DNA from: Lichtheimia corymbifera B2541
Taxonomy: Eukaryota > Mucoromycota > Mucoromycetes > Mucorales > Lichtheimiaceae
NCBI GenBank assembly: GCA_000697475.1
Contig: JNEU01001111.1
Location: 82,156 to 146,155, forward strand
Direction of reading: 5' to 3'
DNA: 64,000 bases
A program made the position numbers and the translations under genes. This document shows, one piece after another, positions 1 through 13,642 of this stretch. Every line of letters starts with the position of its first letter. Position 1 is the stretch's first letter. Below the pieces are notes generated by a model. The model made no database searches, was not told the DNA's origin, and saw nothing but the letters and a program-made list of their open reading frames with translations.

Positions 1-3000
1 ATTGGCAAAGTTAGCAGCCAAGCAAGCCAAGGTTTGTAAATCCGCTTGCCTTTCAAGAATGACAGCATGGCTAATACATGTACTACTATACAGCTTGCAG
101 CACAAAAGGAAAAGGAAGCTGCTTCTCCCAGTGAAAAGAAAAAGAAGAAGGCTGCCAAGGCTGCTGAACAGGCTGTTTTCGTAAACAAGACACCCAAGGG
201 TGAAAAGAAAGGTAATATAGAATGCATGTATATATTAACGAGTAATGAAACTGACAAGCTATCATTCTAGATATGTCCGAGCCTATGGCCAATGCCTACG
301 ATCCTCGTGCAGTCGAATCAGCTTGGTACGATTGGTGGATGAAGGAAGGATACTTTAAGCCTGAATTGACAGAGGATGGTGAAATCAAGCCCGAAGGTGC
401 CTTTGTTATCCCTGCTCCCCCTCCAAATGTCACTGGTTCGCTTCACATCGGTCACGCTTTGACTGTCGCTATCCAAGATGCTTTGATTCGATGGTACGCA
501 TTCACTATTTGCCATCATGAGTAAATACTAACAGAGTGAACATCTTAGGAACCGTATGTTGGGCAAGACCGTGTTGTTCAACCCTGGTACTGACCACGCT
601 GGTATCTCTTGTCAATCGGTTGTGGAGAAGAAGCTTTGGAATGAACAAAAGAAGACTCGCCATGATTTCAGTCGTGAAGACTTTGTTGCCGAAGTGTGGA
701 AGTGGAAAGAGAAATATGGCAACCGAATTCATGAACAATTCCATCGATTGGCTGCTTCCTATGACTGGGATCGCGTCGCTTTCACCATGGATCCTGTAAG
801 TACATATATCTATATCTTGGATGGATCTTGGAAACAAAGTGCTCACAAGTGGTTATAGAAATTGTCTAAGGCTGTGACTGAGAACTTTGTGCGCTTGCAT
901 CGCGATGGTACCATCTACCGTGCCAACCGTCTCATCAACTGGTGTGTGCGCTTGAACACTGCATTGTCCAACCTTGAAGTCGAGAACAAGGAAATTCCTG
1001 GTCGCGTCATGATGAGTGTCCCTGGCTATGATCCCGAGGAGAAATTCGAGTTTGGTGTCTTGAACGAGTTTGCATACGTTGTTGAAGGATCGGATGAGCG
1101 TTTGATTGTTGCCACCACTCGTATTGAAACCATGTTGGGTGATACTGCTGTTGCTGTCCATCCTGATGATGAACGCTACAAGCACTTGCACGGCAAATAC
1201 GTTGTTCATCCATTCTTGGATCGTCGTCTTCCTATCGTCACGGATGATATTGCTGTTGATATGGCCTTCGGTACTGGTGCTGTCAAGATCACTCCTGGTC
1301 ATGACTTTAACGATTATGAAGTTGGCAAGCGTCACAAGCTCGAGATCATCGATCTTATGAATGATGATGGTACCTACAATGAAGCTGCCGGTCCATACAA
1401 GGGCATGAAGCGTTTCCATATCCGTAAGCAGATTGTCGAGGATCTCAAGGCTAAGGGCTTGTTCGTTGGTGTGAAGGAAAACCCAATGACTGTTCCCGTT
1501 TGCAGCAAGTCTGGTGATATCATCGAACCTATCATGAAGCCACAATGGTGGGTCAACTGTAAGCCCATGGCCGAAGCTGCTGTCGAGGCTGTCAAGAAGG
1601 GTGAATTGAAGATTGCTCCCAAGGTCTCTGAAGGCGATTGGTTCCGCTGGCTCGAAAACATCCAAGATTGGTGTATCTCCCGTCAATTGTGGTGGGGTCA
1701 TCGTGTTCCTGCATACTATGTCAGGATTGAAGGTCAGCCTGTTGACTACACTAGCAATGATCACTGGGTGAGTGGTCGTGATGAAGCTGATGCTAGAGCA
1801 CAAGCCGAGATCAAGTTCCCTGGCAAGACCTTCACATTGGAGCAAGATCCTGATGTGCTTGACACTTGGTTCTCTTCTGGTTTGTGGCCTTTCTCTATTA
1901 TGGGTTGGCCCGATAAGGTAAGACCAACTTCAACTAGGATGGTGCATACATCATTTGACACACATACAATGTTAGACCGCAGACTTTGAAAAGTTCTACC
2001 CTGCATCCTTGTTGGAGACTGGTTGGGATATTCTCTTCTTCTGGGTGGCTCGTATGGTCATGCTTGGTATCAAGCTTACTGGCAAGGTGCCATTTTCTGA
2101 AGTCCTCTGCCATGCCATGATTCGTGATGCTCACGGTCGCAAAATGTCAAAGTCGCTTGGCAACGTTATCGATCCTGTTGACGTTATTGAAGGTATCAAC
2201 CTTGAAGGTCTTCACGCAAAGTTGTACGAGGGTAACCTTGATCCTCGTGAAATTGAAAAGGCAAAGGCTGGTCAGGTATGTAGTCGGCTATTCTATTTTT
2301 ATTTGCATTGGATTACTGATAAGTATCATAGAAAGCCGATTTCCCCAAGGGTATTCCTCAATGTGGTACCGATGCTTTGCGTTTCGCCCTCTGTGCTTAT
2401 ACCACTGGTGGTCGTGATATCAACTTGGATATTCTCCGTGTTGAAGGTTATCGCAAGTTCTGTAACAAGATCTGGAATGCCACTCGCTTTGCTTTGATGA
2501 AGCTCGGTGATGACTTCAAGCCAAATGCTAGTGCTGAGGTACGTGGGTAATAATCTCGTTTATGATATTCATATTAAAGCATCAAATCATAGTTGTCGGG
2601 CGATGAATCTCTTGCAGACAAGTGGATCTTGGCCAAGCTCAACAACGCTGCCAAGGAAGCTAACAAGGCTTTGGCCGAACGCAGCTTCATGACAGCAACC
2701 AACGTTATTCACCAATATTGGTTGTACGACTTGTGTGATGTGTACATTGTAAGTGCGGACTCGGGTATTTTTTACATGACAACGTATCACTCACAACTGC
2801 AATAGGAAGTGATCAAACCCATTTGCGATTCTACCGACGAAGCTATGGCAACCAAGAAGCGTACCGCACAAAATACCTTGTACACTGCTTTGGAGGGCGG
2901 TTTGAAGTTGCTTCATCCCTTCATGCCATTTGTCACCGAAGAATTGTATCAACGTTTGGGACGTCGACCTGGTGACAAGGTTGAAAGTATTGTCAAAGCC

Positions 3001-3312
3001 AAGTACCCTGTGGAGAACACCTCTTATGCCAATGAACAAGCTGAAAAGTCGTTCGATGATCTGTTCGAGGTGGTCAAGACCATTCGTAGTTTGGCTGTTC
3101 AAGAAAACAAAAAGAAGGATGGTGTTGTCTTTATTCAATCTGAGAATAGCGATTTGATCAAGTTGCTTCAAAGCGAACAACTCGCTGTCCAGACTTTGGC
3201 CAAGGGTATGAAGGAGGTGACAGTGCTTGCTGCTGGCGATAAGCAAGTTCCTGAGGATTGCAGCTCTGCTAAGGGATTGAAGGATACTGTTACTGTATAC
3301 TTGAAAAAGTAA
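1..3312 (+). CDS. VAS1: Valyl-tRNA synthetase, cytosolic/mitochondrial type, 5' end missing
   Basis: Class I aminoacyl-tRNA synthetase that charges tRNA-Val. Nine exons can be drawn: 2-31, 94-211, 271-493, 549-795, 859-1917, 1976-2275, 2332-2538, 2593-2748 and 2806-3312, giving 948 codons in frame to TAA. The N-terminal part is Lys/Ala-rich, as in eukaryotic ValRS extensions. The HIGH signature appears in [11 protein letters not shown] and the KMSKS loop in [14 protein letters not shown]. The editing-domain and anticodon-binding regions follow in the usual order. The true start lies upstream of the window, so this is a partial gene. All junctions are GT-AG, and the 1918-1975 intron uses the upstream AG, which restores the reading [13 protein letters not shown]. 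Very secure assignment. Confidence 0.96.
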
Positions 3313-4091
3313 ATGTAGAAAATTGTGATCTTTTAGACACATATCATGTCATGTTCATAAGCAAATATACACTTTTATTGTTGATAAAACGTCTACGGAG
3401 ATATCAGGGGGAAGGTGTCAGTAAGGTGCACATGACTTTTTTTCAATTGTGTCACGCGAGAAGGCAGCGGTGTGTACCTTCCATAAACCCCCTTTCTCTC
3501 TTTTCTTTCGCTGCTGCAAAGTCGACAGTCGGCCTATTGATGAACCTAGAAAACGTGTTGTTTTACTTTACTTTTGTCCTTTTTGGCTTTTTCCTTCTTC
3601 AACTACAATCACTCTTCAAGAAAAGGAAACGATTAACAAGGAACCTTCGTGAACAATGGAGAAACTCATAGGATAATAATCTTCTCTTTGTTTCTGTTAC
3701 AAATCCATTTGTATAAAGTTTTGGCTTATGACATTTGAATAAAAGGAGCTGCATGTTGCAGATGCATGATGCATGTGTGTAGATCTGGTGTTGCAAAAAG
3801 AAAAAGAAAACAGCAGGTTGTTCTAAAGGTACCCAGGTCACGGATGAGCCAGTGACACCCATTTAGATATATTGTAAAAGAAAGGAAACGGCTGAGACAA
3901 ATAAACTTGGATCCATAGAAAAGGGCAAATAAGTAAAAGGAGATGCGGGGGGTTGTGTGTGCCATACATTACATATACAGGAGAGAGAAAGCGGCAAATA
4001 GGCCATCTGCATGAAAAGAGAAAAAGGGAACAACACACACTTATCATCCCACTTTCTTTTCTTTTTCCATTCCTTGCAACAACCTCCTTTC
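3313..4091. other. Intergenic region between VAS1 and the TLDc gene
   Basis: No coding frame with convincing composition. The stretch holds T-rich and purine-rich tracts. It ends in a CT-rich run (about 4047-4091) directly before the next ATG, a common look for fungal 5' leaders in this window. Confidence 0.5.
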
Positions 4092-5598
4092 ATGACAAAA
4101 CAACAACATTTATCATGGTCATCTTGTGCGACTAGTGCAACTTCTAATACGCGACGAAGACGTGGTTCTGGTTCTTCACAAACGACACGATCCTTCTATC
4201 CTCTTCATAGGTCTATCACTGATGAAGAAAGCTACGCTGATAAACCATCGCCTATCACACGCTTTGTGTCGAAGCTTCTGGGTAATTCTTCTTTCTCTCT
4301 TTTGATTTTCATCTCGGAACAGAGACAACATGTTTGCTGTTTTCCTCTACAATAGGCCTCGGAACATCTTCTTCTACCACACCGCCATCCTCCTCCTCTT
4401 CTTCCAACCACAGAAGGCGTCCTCCTTTAGCTCACAAGTCCCACTCAACAACTTCAATCACAAAGGGAGGGTCTGTCATTTCGTCAGCATCGACTGTGCA
4501 TTGCGACAACAATAATACCACTCCATCAGTTGACCTTGCGGTCCTTGACTGGAAACAAGTATCACCCACCAATAGTAGCTATTCAAGCACCTGTAGCAAC
4601 GACTCAGCTTTCTGCTGCGACCAAAACCAAAAACGTCTATCGTGTAGTTGTCCTGCTTCTCCACCTCCACCTTTACCAGCAACCAACACTACTACAACTA
4701 TCAATTCAGCAGCTGTCGACGCTCTTGTTTCTGCTGCAAGTCAACTTGAACAGCAAAATAAAAAGCAACGGCTCGTCGATTTTTTGGATATAATGGAGCC
4801 ACCCAAGTTAACGGGTCGTCGACCTGACACCGAACCAGTATTGGATGCTCTAGTCGCTGAACAGGTAAGTTCATCCTCTTAAAAACCAACCCCACATGAA
4901 TACTAATAATGCTATTATTATTACTAGATCCGATCTTACCTCCCAAGGCGTTACAGGCTATCCAACACTTGGTCCCTTATTTACAGCCTTGACCAGCATG
5001 GCTCAAGTATGGCAACCCTTTATCGATTGGCGAAACGTAGTCGAGGACCTTGTGTGCTCGCCATCAAGGATGACAATGATTCGGTAATTGAAGGGGGAAA
5101 CCTAATGTCTGTTAGAGGAAGCTTGTTCATTTGTTTGTATGATAGATCTTTGGCGCGTTTCTAAATGAATCTATCAAAGGCAACAAGAATTCATATTACG
5201 GCAACGGTGAATGGTACATGATTTGAAACTTTACTACGCTTTATTAATAATAGTATTAACATTGATATCTTAAAGTTTTCTATGGAAGTTCTGCCGCGCT
5301 ACCAACACACTCAAAGTATTTCCATGGACAGGAAAAAACGAATATATGATCTTATCGGAGACCGACTTTATTGCCATTGGTGGAGGGTGAGTAGTATTGC
5401 ATTGGAGGGCACACACTATGCACAAGAAACGGAGCCTAATGTTTGTTGATGATATGTAGTGATGGCAAATTTGGCTTATGGATCAAAGACAGCCTTTACG
5501 AGGGATACAGCGAACAATGTCCAACCTTTGACAATGAACCATTGTCCACGACTTCCGACTTTCATTGCATTGAACTTGAACTATTTGCATTGGGGTGA
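4092..5598 (+). CDS. OXR1: TLDc-domain protein, Oxr1-like
   Basis: Predicted oxidation-resistance type protein. The TLDc family regulates the V-ATPase and protects against oxidative stress. Six exons (4092-4281, 4356-4864, 4928-5083, 5146-5213, 5276-5386, 5460-5598) give exactly 390 aa. Residues 1-230 are Ser/Thr-rich and low complexity. The TLDc domain fills the C-terminal ~165 residues: a start like SYLPRRYRLSNTWSLIYSLD, a central YGNGECFLWKF (family YxGxGExFLF), GGGDGKFGLWI near the end, and a final FHCIELELFALG just before the stop, which matches where TLDc proteins normally end. An in-frame ATG at 4011 is possible. I prefer 4092 because a CT-rich leader abuts it. No LysM or TBC domain is visible. 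Confidence 0.88.
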
Positions 5599-5986
5599 GC
5601 TATATAGCTATTGATCCTATGTACTCTTTCTTGCACCATCAACATCATCATTATCTTTGCTCTCATCATGCATCCAACATAAAAATTACTATATGGCTTA
5701 CTGGTTCTAATTATTTTGTATTGGGTGATTTGATTGTCATTATCCCTTACTATGCCTTCGTAAGCTCAAGTGAGCTCTAACTCTTCTGTTTGCCATGTCA
5801 ACCACCTGCTGCGGATCCAGCGACTCTGATGCAAATAGTGTGTGCTTAAATAGAGATAGGTTTTTATTGACTATAGAGTAGACATCGAGATATATAAAAT
5901 TGAGTGTGTGGTCGCCAACCAATTCTTCTCTTGGGCTGAGTCACGAATTCCAAGCTCGGTAAAGCTGTAGGAAGGACCTCTTCTTC
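5599..5986. other. Intergenic region upstream of the PAK gene
   Basis: No gene is seen. It serves as the 3' flank of the TLDc gene and the promoter/leader of the PAK kinase. An AT-rich stretch with a TATA-like run (atatataaaattg) lies near 5888-5902. Confidence 0.45.
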
Positions 5987-8625
5987 ATGTCGTCGCCACC
6001 CACATCTGCTGGCATCGTCTCTGCCAACATTAAGCTGTTCAATAGTAAATCAGAGACTGAGACACCGACATCCTACCGTCAACGACCAGCAATAACACGT
6101 TCTTCATCACAATTGGGGAAATCCCAAGGACCACCGCTTCCGCCCAAACCAACAAAGCCTGTTTTCCAAGAACACAAGCAGAATTCAGCACCTTCTTCTA
6201 TCCAACGTAATTTATCACCTCCCATTCCACCACCACGACCTAGTCCTGCTGCATTACGTTCTCTCAGTAAAGTATCGGCTGTTGAATCGGCAACGTCTCA
6301 AGCGGAAACAGCACCTGTTTTACATACACCAGCCAGTCTACATGTTGAAGAACAGTCTAGACTTCCTAACGGCAGCATAATCACACACGTTGGCTCGAGC
6401 ACCTCGGCAGCACTTAGAGGAGTCCTCGATAAGGTGGTGGGCAGTGTTAGTGGTAGGTGAGATGAAGGTTACTATGGGTAAATTCATCCCATTTAATATA
6501 TGGAAAAAAGATCTTTGGTCTAGTCAGGCATCATCATCATCATCAGGCTCTGAAACACCTAACAACAACGCCAAAACGAAGATATCATCGCCATACAACC
6601 TTATCCATGTCACCCACGTTGGTTTCGATTCTCAAACTGGTGAATTCACGGGATTGCCAAGGGAATGGTTGATCTTATTACAACAAAGTGGTATCAGTAA
6701 ACGAGAACAGCAAGAAAATCCACAGGTATGAAGATGCATATATATATATATATATATATATGTGACTCATTGAGCTATGAATAGGCTGTATTGGATGTTA
6801 TTGGATTTTACAAAGAGACCCGTGAACAATCGCAAGATGTAGTTTGGGAGAAATTTGGGAATGCACATCCACGACACTTTTCGAGTGAAGTAATGCGTCG
6901 TTTGACACCTCCTCCACTTCCACAACGAGCACGACCAAGAATGATTGTTGTTCCTTCGACAGCAGACAATGATGATCAACAACCACAACAACCTCTTCAG
7001 TCTCAATCTTCCAAACCCACTTTACCAGCGAGACCTACCATCACCCAAAAACCCATATCACCTATTCCCACTGGTGGAAGTGCACCTTCAACATCTCAGT
7101 CTACTGGTAAGGATTCAGCACTATCATATATTATGCAAAACCAACCCTTTTTTATTTTCTTTTGTAGAAGGATCACCTGCTGCTATCAGTGTTGCCCAAC
7201 GATTACACAAGTTCGAGAGCCAATCGACACCCAAATTATCATACAAAGCAACACCACCACCTAAACCACCTTTATCAACAAAACCCACCATTCCTGCCAA
7301 CAAACCAACTATTCAACCTACTCAGACTACATCCACCAATACAACTACTACTATTACTATTACACCATCACCATCACCACCTGTTGCCCCACCACGACCC
7401 AAATTAAAACAACAACATACTGGCCCAGAGACGACGACGCATCATCGATCTTCTGATGTTTACATATCTCCTGTTGCTGCACCACTTGACCCAGCAATGG
7501 ATGTTCCTCCTCCAGAACCACGGATACGAAGACGTGAAACGAAGAAACCAAACAAGGATGCCGAGATATTATCCGAGCTACGAACAATTTGCACCGATGC
7601 TGATCCGACCAAGCTATATAGGAATATGATCAAAGTTGGACAAGGGTAAGTGTGTTTGTGTTTATATCACTGGTATTGAGCATAAAACTGATAAGGATAT
7701 CAATCTAGTGCCTCTGGTGGTGTATATACCGCTCAATCTGTTGATACCAATATCTCAGTCGCCATCAAGCAAATGAATCTTGCCCAACAGCCAAAGAAAG
7801 AGTTGATTATCAACGAGATCCTGGTGATGCGTGAGGCTCGGAATGAAAACATTGTCAACTTTATCGATTCCTTTTTGGTCACTGGCGAACTTTGGGTAGT
7901 GATGGAATATATGGAAGGTGGCTCTTTGACGGACGTGGTAACGACCAACATGATGACAGAATCACAAATTGCTACTGTATGCCGCGAGGCATTGCAAGGA
8001 ATACATCACTTGCATCATTTGGGCATCATTCATCGGGATATCAAGTCTGACAATGTACTCTTGGGATTGAGTGGACAAGTCAAGCTCAGTAAGTCACTTA
8101 CTCTTTCATTTGGGGCCCTCTTTCCTTTGCTCACCATCTTTTCTAGCCGACTTTGGATTTTGTGCAAGGCTGAATGATCAAGAGATGAGAACGACCATGG
8201 TTGGCACGCCTTACTGGGTAAGATCAAATGAGATGATTCAAGATGGCATACTAACCAGGATACAATCAATCTAGATGGCTCCCGAAGTGGTGACGCGGAA
8301 GGAATATGGACCCAAGATTGATGTATGGTCGCTTGGTATCATGGCAATAGAAATGATCGAGGGTGAACCACCGTATCTACACGAGAACCCATTACGAGCG
8401 CTTTATCTTATTGCGACAAATGGCACACCCACTCTACAACACCCAGATGCTCTTTCTGAAACCTTGTTGGACTTTCTCAAGCAATCATTACAAGTCGACA
8501 GTAATCAACGTCCAGACGCCGATGTTATGCTGCAGCACCCCTTTTTACAGAAAGCGGAGCACGTGCGATCATTGATCCCTCTTATAAAAGCTAGCCTCGA
8601 TATCCGTAAGGCTCATGAATCGTAA
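5987..8625 (+). CDS. p21-activated kinase (PAK/Ste20 family) with CRIB domain
   Basis: Cdc42/Rac-effector Ser/Thr kinase of polarity and MAPK signalling. Seven exons (5987-6456, 6524-6725, 6785-7106, 7168-7645, 7709-8088, 8147-8217, 8275-8625) give exactly 757 aa. The N-terminus is Ser/Pro-rich with polyproline runs ([15 protein letters not shown]) that may bind SH3 domains. The CRIB motif follows ([14 protein letters not shown], about residue 185), then a long disordered linker. The C-terminal kinase has [35 protein letters not shown], the activation-loop GTPYWMAPEV and a final PFLQKAE helix. No PH domain is seen, which argues for a Ste20/Pak1 type over Cla4. Very secure at family level; the exact paralogue is open. 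Confidence 0.95.
6738..6761. repeat. (AT)n microsatellite in a PAK intron
   Basis: Twelve AT units inside the second PAK intron (6726-6784). Confidence 0.9.
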
Positions 8626-8879
8626 TGCCATCACATATTATATACCACATTTCTTGTTAGTTAGTTAGTGCTTCATATGCCATTTGTAAATATACTCGCT
8701 TAGTTTGCGCCTAATAATATTTGGCTATCTTTTCACTATCGTATAGAAGAAGAATGGATCTTGTATCACTTTATGATGTAGGTACTCGAAAGGGGTAATG
8801 AATGGCTCGAGCGGGATTTGGTGCGCGTAAAAAGTCGCGTGCATTGTTCTTTTCGCGAAGTTCAACTCGACTATTCGAC

Positions 8880-11800
8880 ATGCAGCCAAACATTAGGTGA
8901 GCCCCCCTCAAACGGCTTGACAATTAACACCAATTGACTCCATTTCCCCCAGATCGTTCTTTGAAAAGCAAACTGCAAACAAAGGTGTGCATCTCTTTTT
9001 ATTACTAGCTTTAGTTCTACGTGCACAGCTTAATCCGACTACTATTAGACGCAGGCGATAAACGAAAGCGATCCGAGGATGCTGACAAGAGCCCGGAAAC
9101 ACAACCCGAGTCTTCATTGACTGACAAGAAAAAGCAACGTGTGGCCGATCCTGAAGAAGATCCTGAAATTCTGGAAGCCGAAGCCCAAGAGAAGGAACAA
9201 GAAGTCCAAAAGCGAGAAGATGCTGCTGTAGCCAAAGAGATGTAAGTATATCATCATTATGACAAGTATGTATGGGATCATTCACAAAGTATATAGCTCG
9301 TGTTTATCGGTTCCTGAGGCAAGCGGGAAGTTGGGCAAGTCATGGAATACAGGCAAAGAGTAAGTGGGATCATCTATGCTCCTATGATGGTTCTCATCCA
9401 TTAATGAATAGTGTCCCTTATGCTATCCTCTGCGAGACATTCAGCCTTTGTGGAAACACCACCAAACGCACCGAGATCACTGAGTATTTGGTATCGCTCT
9501 TCCTCAAGATTATTCAACAAACGCCAAACGCTCTGCTCCATACTTTATACATGTGCATTAACAAGGTATGCGACGCTATCACTACAATCACACACTGATT
9601 AGCTCATACGTCTTTCAGCTTTGTCCTGATTATGAAGGCCTTGAACTTGGGATTGGTGAAACGTTGCTTGTGAAAGCTATTGCACAATCTACCGGACGAA
9701 AGCCAGAAAAGATCCAGGAAGATTACAGCAAAACGGGTGATCTAGGCACAGTTGCCGAGGTATTGGTTATTTGGGAATGCATGAAAAATGCAAAGTATGG
9801 CTTACAATGTCTCGTCCTTAGAACAGCAAACAATCTCAGCGGACGTTGTTTGCCCCAAAACCCCTCACTGTACAGCACGTCTTTAAAACGCTAAAAGAAA
9901 TTGCTCAAATCACTGGCCAGTCAGTAAGTTTTGCCATCGATTTCGATCAATGATGATCTTAACATGTATCCTTTATAGTCTCAATCCAACAAAATCCGCA
10001 AGATCCAAGGTCTTCTCGTTGCATGCCAAGGTCATGAAGCCAAGTTTCTCATCAGGTTTGTTACATGACGCATGTTCGATATCATCCGCATAATAACATA
10101 TGCATTAGACAGTTGGAAGGCAAGCTACGTATTGGTTTAGCGGAACAAACGGTGCTTACTGCTTTGGCGCATGCTGTGGTGCTTAGTCAAGAAGGTTTAT
10201 ATTGCTCACTTTTATGATTTTGATACATTTTACTCATGCCGATGATGGCAGAAACCCAAAAATTGTCTGTGGAGAGCAAAGAGCAAAAACTGGCCAGTGC
10301 AGTGGATACAGTTAAATCTGTCTACAAGTAAGTGATCAATGCTTCGTTGTTATGACATGGGCTCACTAATACATGTATGTAGTCAACTGCCATGCTATGA
10401 CATGCTCATTCCTGCGCTCTTGGAATATCCTATGGAACAATTGTTGGAGAGGTGCACAATGAGACCTGGTAGGTATCAAGAAGATGGCTTTGATATCCAC
10501 TTTATTAAATATTGTATCTAGGTATCCCATTGAAACCTATGCTTGCACATCCCACCAAAAGCCTGAAAGAAGTGCTGGATCGATTCGAGGATCAAAGCTT
10601 CACATGCGAATTCAAATATGATGGTGAACGAGCTCAGGTATATATGACATGGAAAGAAGCGTTTGCAAACGAAACGGATTGACTCATTCATGTGATGATA
10701 TTAGATCCATCGATTGCATGATGGAAGCACAAAGATTTATAGTCGCAATTCCGAAGACATGTCTGTCAAATACCCTGATATCGTCGATAAAATTGAAAAG
10801 GTACATGGGACAGGAAATGTGGAAGCCTACAAAATACTTACAAAAGTGACTTAGTGGGTTGGTTCCTCCACGACCTCCTTCATCTTGGACTGTGAAGCGG
10901 TTGCCTGGGATGTCGAGAAGAAATGCATATTACCTTTCCAGGTCCTGAGCACGCGTAAGCGAAAAGACGTCAAGGAGGAAGATATCAAAGTACGAGTAGC
11001 TATATTCGCATTTGATTGCTTATACTTGAATGGCGAGGTGAGATTGAAATTTGATTGTATGCCAAGGATACAGTACTAAATTTGGTTCATGCTATGTAGT
11101 CATTGTTACAAAGATCATTAAAAGAGCGTCGTGAAAAGCTACGAGCGTCATTCAAGGTCACCGACAATGAATTCTATTTCGCCGAGCACATGGATACCAA
11201 CAAAATTGAAGACATCCAAACCTTCCTTGACGTATCTATCCAAAGCAGCTGTGAAGGTTTAATGGTCAAACTCTATGAGAACGATGAGGCGTCCTATGAA
11301 CCATCCAAGCGATCTCGCAATTGGCTCAAAGTCAAAAAGGATTATCTTGCAGGAGTCGGTGATACTGTGGATTTGGTGGTGATTGGTGCCTTCAAGGGCA
11401 AGGGTAAACGTACCAATGTATATGGATCATTTCTCTTGGCGTGCTACGACCCTGAGACAGAAGAATATCAAACCGTGTGCAAGCTGGGAACCGGGTTTTC
11501 GGATGAGAATCTGCAAAAATTCTATACGGACTTGAATGAGCACAAGATTCAACAACCAAAAAGGTTTTATTGCATTGGCGAGAATCCAGAAACACCAGAC
11601 GTGTGGTTTGCACCTCATATTGTATGGGAAATTCAATGCGCAGATCTCAGTATCAGCCCGCGGTATATGGCAGGAGTGGGAGTGGTAAGTGTATCCATGC
11701 AACAAGGTTTACAAATCAATGCTAACTATAATGACATTTTCAGGTTGATCCTACCAAAGGCATCTCATTGCGCTTTCCCCGGTTTATTCGTTCAAGAGAA

Positions 11801-11943
11801 GATAAGGATCCAGAAGATATCACCTCCAGTGATCAGGTTTGTGTTATCGGCTGCTCATGGTCCATGCACGTAGGAACTAACACTTCTTTCCTTGGTAGAT
11901 TATCGAGTTTTACAGAAGACAACAACAAAACCATGACGTATAA
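8880..11943 (+). CDS. CDC9: DNA ligase I (ATP-dependent replicative ligase)
   Basis: Seals Okazaki fragments and repair nicks, and is recruited by PCNA. Seventeen exons sum to exactly 714 aa (yeast Cdc9 is about 755). The first exon (8880-8896) encodes only MQPNI plus part of an Arg. It joins the second exon to give QPNIRSFF, a PIP box (QxxIxxFF) at the extreme N-terminus, followed by an acidic/basic NLS-like stretch (GDKRKRSED). The N-terminal DNA-binding domain contains [17 protein letters not shown]. The adenylation motif KYDGERAQ carries the nucleotidyl Lys. Downstream are [19 protein letters not shown], the [10 protein letters not shown] segment, and a C-terminal OB domain ending [11 protein letters not shown] and [14 protein letters not shown]. 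Convergent with the E2 gene, 187 bp away. Confidence 0.96.
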
Positions 11944-12130
11944 CAATAAAACATAGTACATATCATTGTGCACTTTCATTGCAAAGAATAAAGGTTGAAC
12001 ATTGCTCATTTCAATTGGTCATCATGGTAGCAAAGGGCTTCTAAAGCATCCAAACAAAGGGGAGGGGGGAACAAAGAGGGGAAAAGAAAGGAAAGAGAGG
12101 GGGGATAAAAGAATGTATATCCTGGTAGCT

Positions 12131-12968
12131 TCACAACTCCATACCGGCAGCTTCATCTTCGGAAGAAGCATAACTCACAGAACTCATTTCGTCTTCATCT
12201 GAGCTATCATCCACTGCCGCATCGGCTGCTTCTTTTGTCGCATATCGTGAAACATAATCTATGGATCATGTTTAGTGTCATACCGCATAACGTATCCCGC
12301 TGCATGACAAACCTTTCACTTTGGCTTCATATTTGGTAGGTTCACGCATCAACAGAGCTGCAGCTTCACCATTCAATGGATCTGTTGGATTGGGATAACG
12401 AAGGAGTTGGGGTAGAAACACTTCAAAGATATTGATCATGTCTAAAATGCATTGTGAGACACGCTGATACCGAAGATTCGATTTCTCATCAGCATCACCA
12501 TAGCTTGCTTACCAAACATTGGACTCCACGTTTGATTGATCACATCAAGACACACTGAACCGCTACTATCCATGAATGTAAATAATAAATCCTCTACTTG
12601 TAGTAATCCATGCTTACACTTCATCAATGTTGGGGTGGAAGATTCTGTTCATAAAACCAATACTGGGAGACTTGTAAGGATACTGATCAGGAAGTTCGAC
12701 GTGCACTTTCCAGACACCTCCAGTAAACGGCGCTACAATGTGCATTAGTGGAAAAGAAATAGCAATGTGGGTGTATTACGTACTGTCTGTGGGACCGTGG
12801 AAACGCACGTAGAATTCCTGCATATTGTCATTGACCAAGGTCACTTCATAGTCGCTCATTAAGCTAAACAAGTAGACGATAAATGCCGGCATCTTTAACA
12901 GCAAATGCAAGTTGTAATGCTTACAGCTTCATAACATCGGTTTCTATCCGCCTTCTTGGAGTTGACAT
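12131..12968 (-). CDS. UBC8: Ubiquitin-conjugating enzyme E2, Ubc8/UBE2H type
   Basis: E2 enzyme. Yeast Ubc8 supports GID/CTLH-ligase degradation of gluconeogenic enzymes. Six exons on the minus strand (12968-12925, 12863-12784, 12732-12618, 12565-12513, 12441-12313, 12258-12131) give exactly 182 aa. It starts [19 protein letters not shown], close to yeast Ubc8. The active-site region reads [19 protein letters not shown] with the catalytic Cys in GSVCLD. The C-terminal tail is acidic and Ser-rich and ends EDEAAGMEL, matching the DMEL-type end of UBE2H. Faces DNA ligase I tail to tail. Confidence 0.95.
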
Positions 12969-13642
12969 TGTTGATAAGGAAAAGCGATTCTTGTGAGGGA
13001 AACAGAGGAGTGCAGGCTTGATCGACTGGAATTTCCGCTATTTTACCTGCTGCCCACGGATCAATTTCAGCACCAATGAGACAGGATAACGATTCTAGCT
13101 AGCAACACCATCTGTCACCAGCATAAACCGCATGACACATTGACCAAAGCATCAGATCTATACATGCCATAATTAGACATGGCATCACGTACATGATTCT
13201 GCTCACCAGTATATTTTTCCTCTTTGTAATATGTATGCATTGTTATAATATATACATGGCGTGATCCTGGAAATGGTCACGAAATACATCTCAACAGCCT
13301 TTCTTGCTTTTATTCATTGTCTCAACAGTGATAGTGATTGATTACTAATATGCTCATATCTGCTACTTTTGAAAGGCATACATGATTATCCTCTATTTCT
13401 CTCACTCTCATCCTAGACTGCTGACCTTGCATCTGGGCTTGAATTTTGAACATTTTCACAGACTTAAAAGATTTTATACCTATTTTACACATTCCACACC
13501 ACCCCAAATACGCAAACAATTATTTCATTGGTTTCAGCGTTATCGTCGCTATCGGATGATATACATATCAACGCCATTTTATGTATTTTCTTTTTTGGGA
13601 AGTTGACACGACCTTGTTGTACATTGTGAATTGAAAATATAA
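12969..13642. other. UBC8 promoter side and tRNA upstream flank
   Basis: No gene I can support. Several short open frames exist, but none has family features or a codon pattern like the neighbours. The minus-strand frame reaching into the UBC8 start has no ATG. Confidence 0.45.

Noticed and set aside
853..1845. 330-codon minus-strand frame opposite valyl-tRNA synthetase
   Set aside because: Antisense shadow of a large coding exon with no protein features of its own.
12969..13110. Minus-strand open frame upstream of UBC8 (contains CLIGAEIDPWAAG)
   Set aside because: No ATG, overlaps the UBC8 start in another frame, and has no recognisable family; probably chance in the leader.
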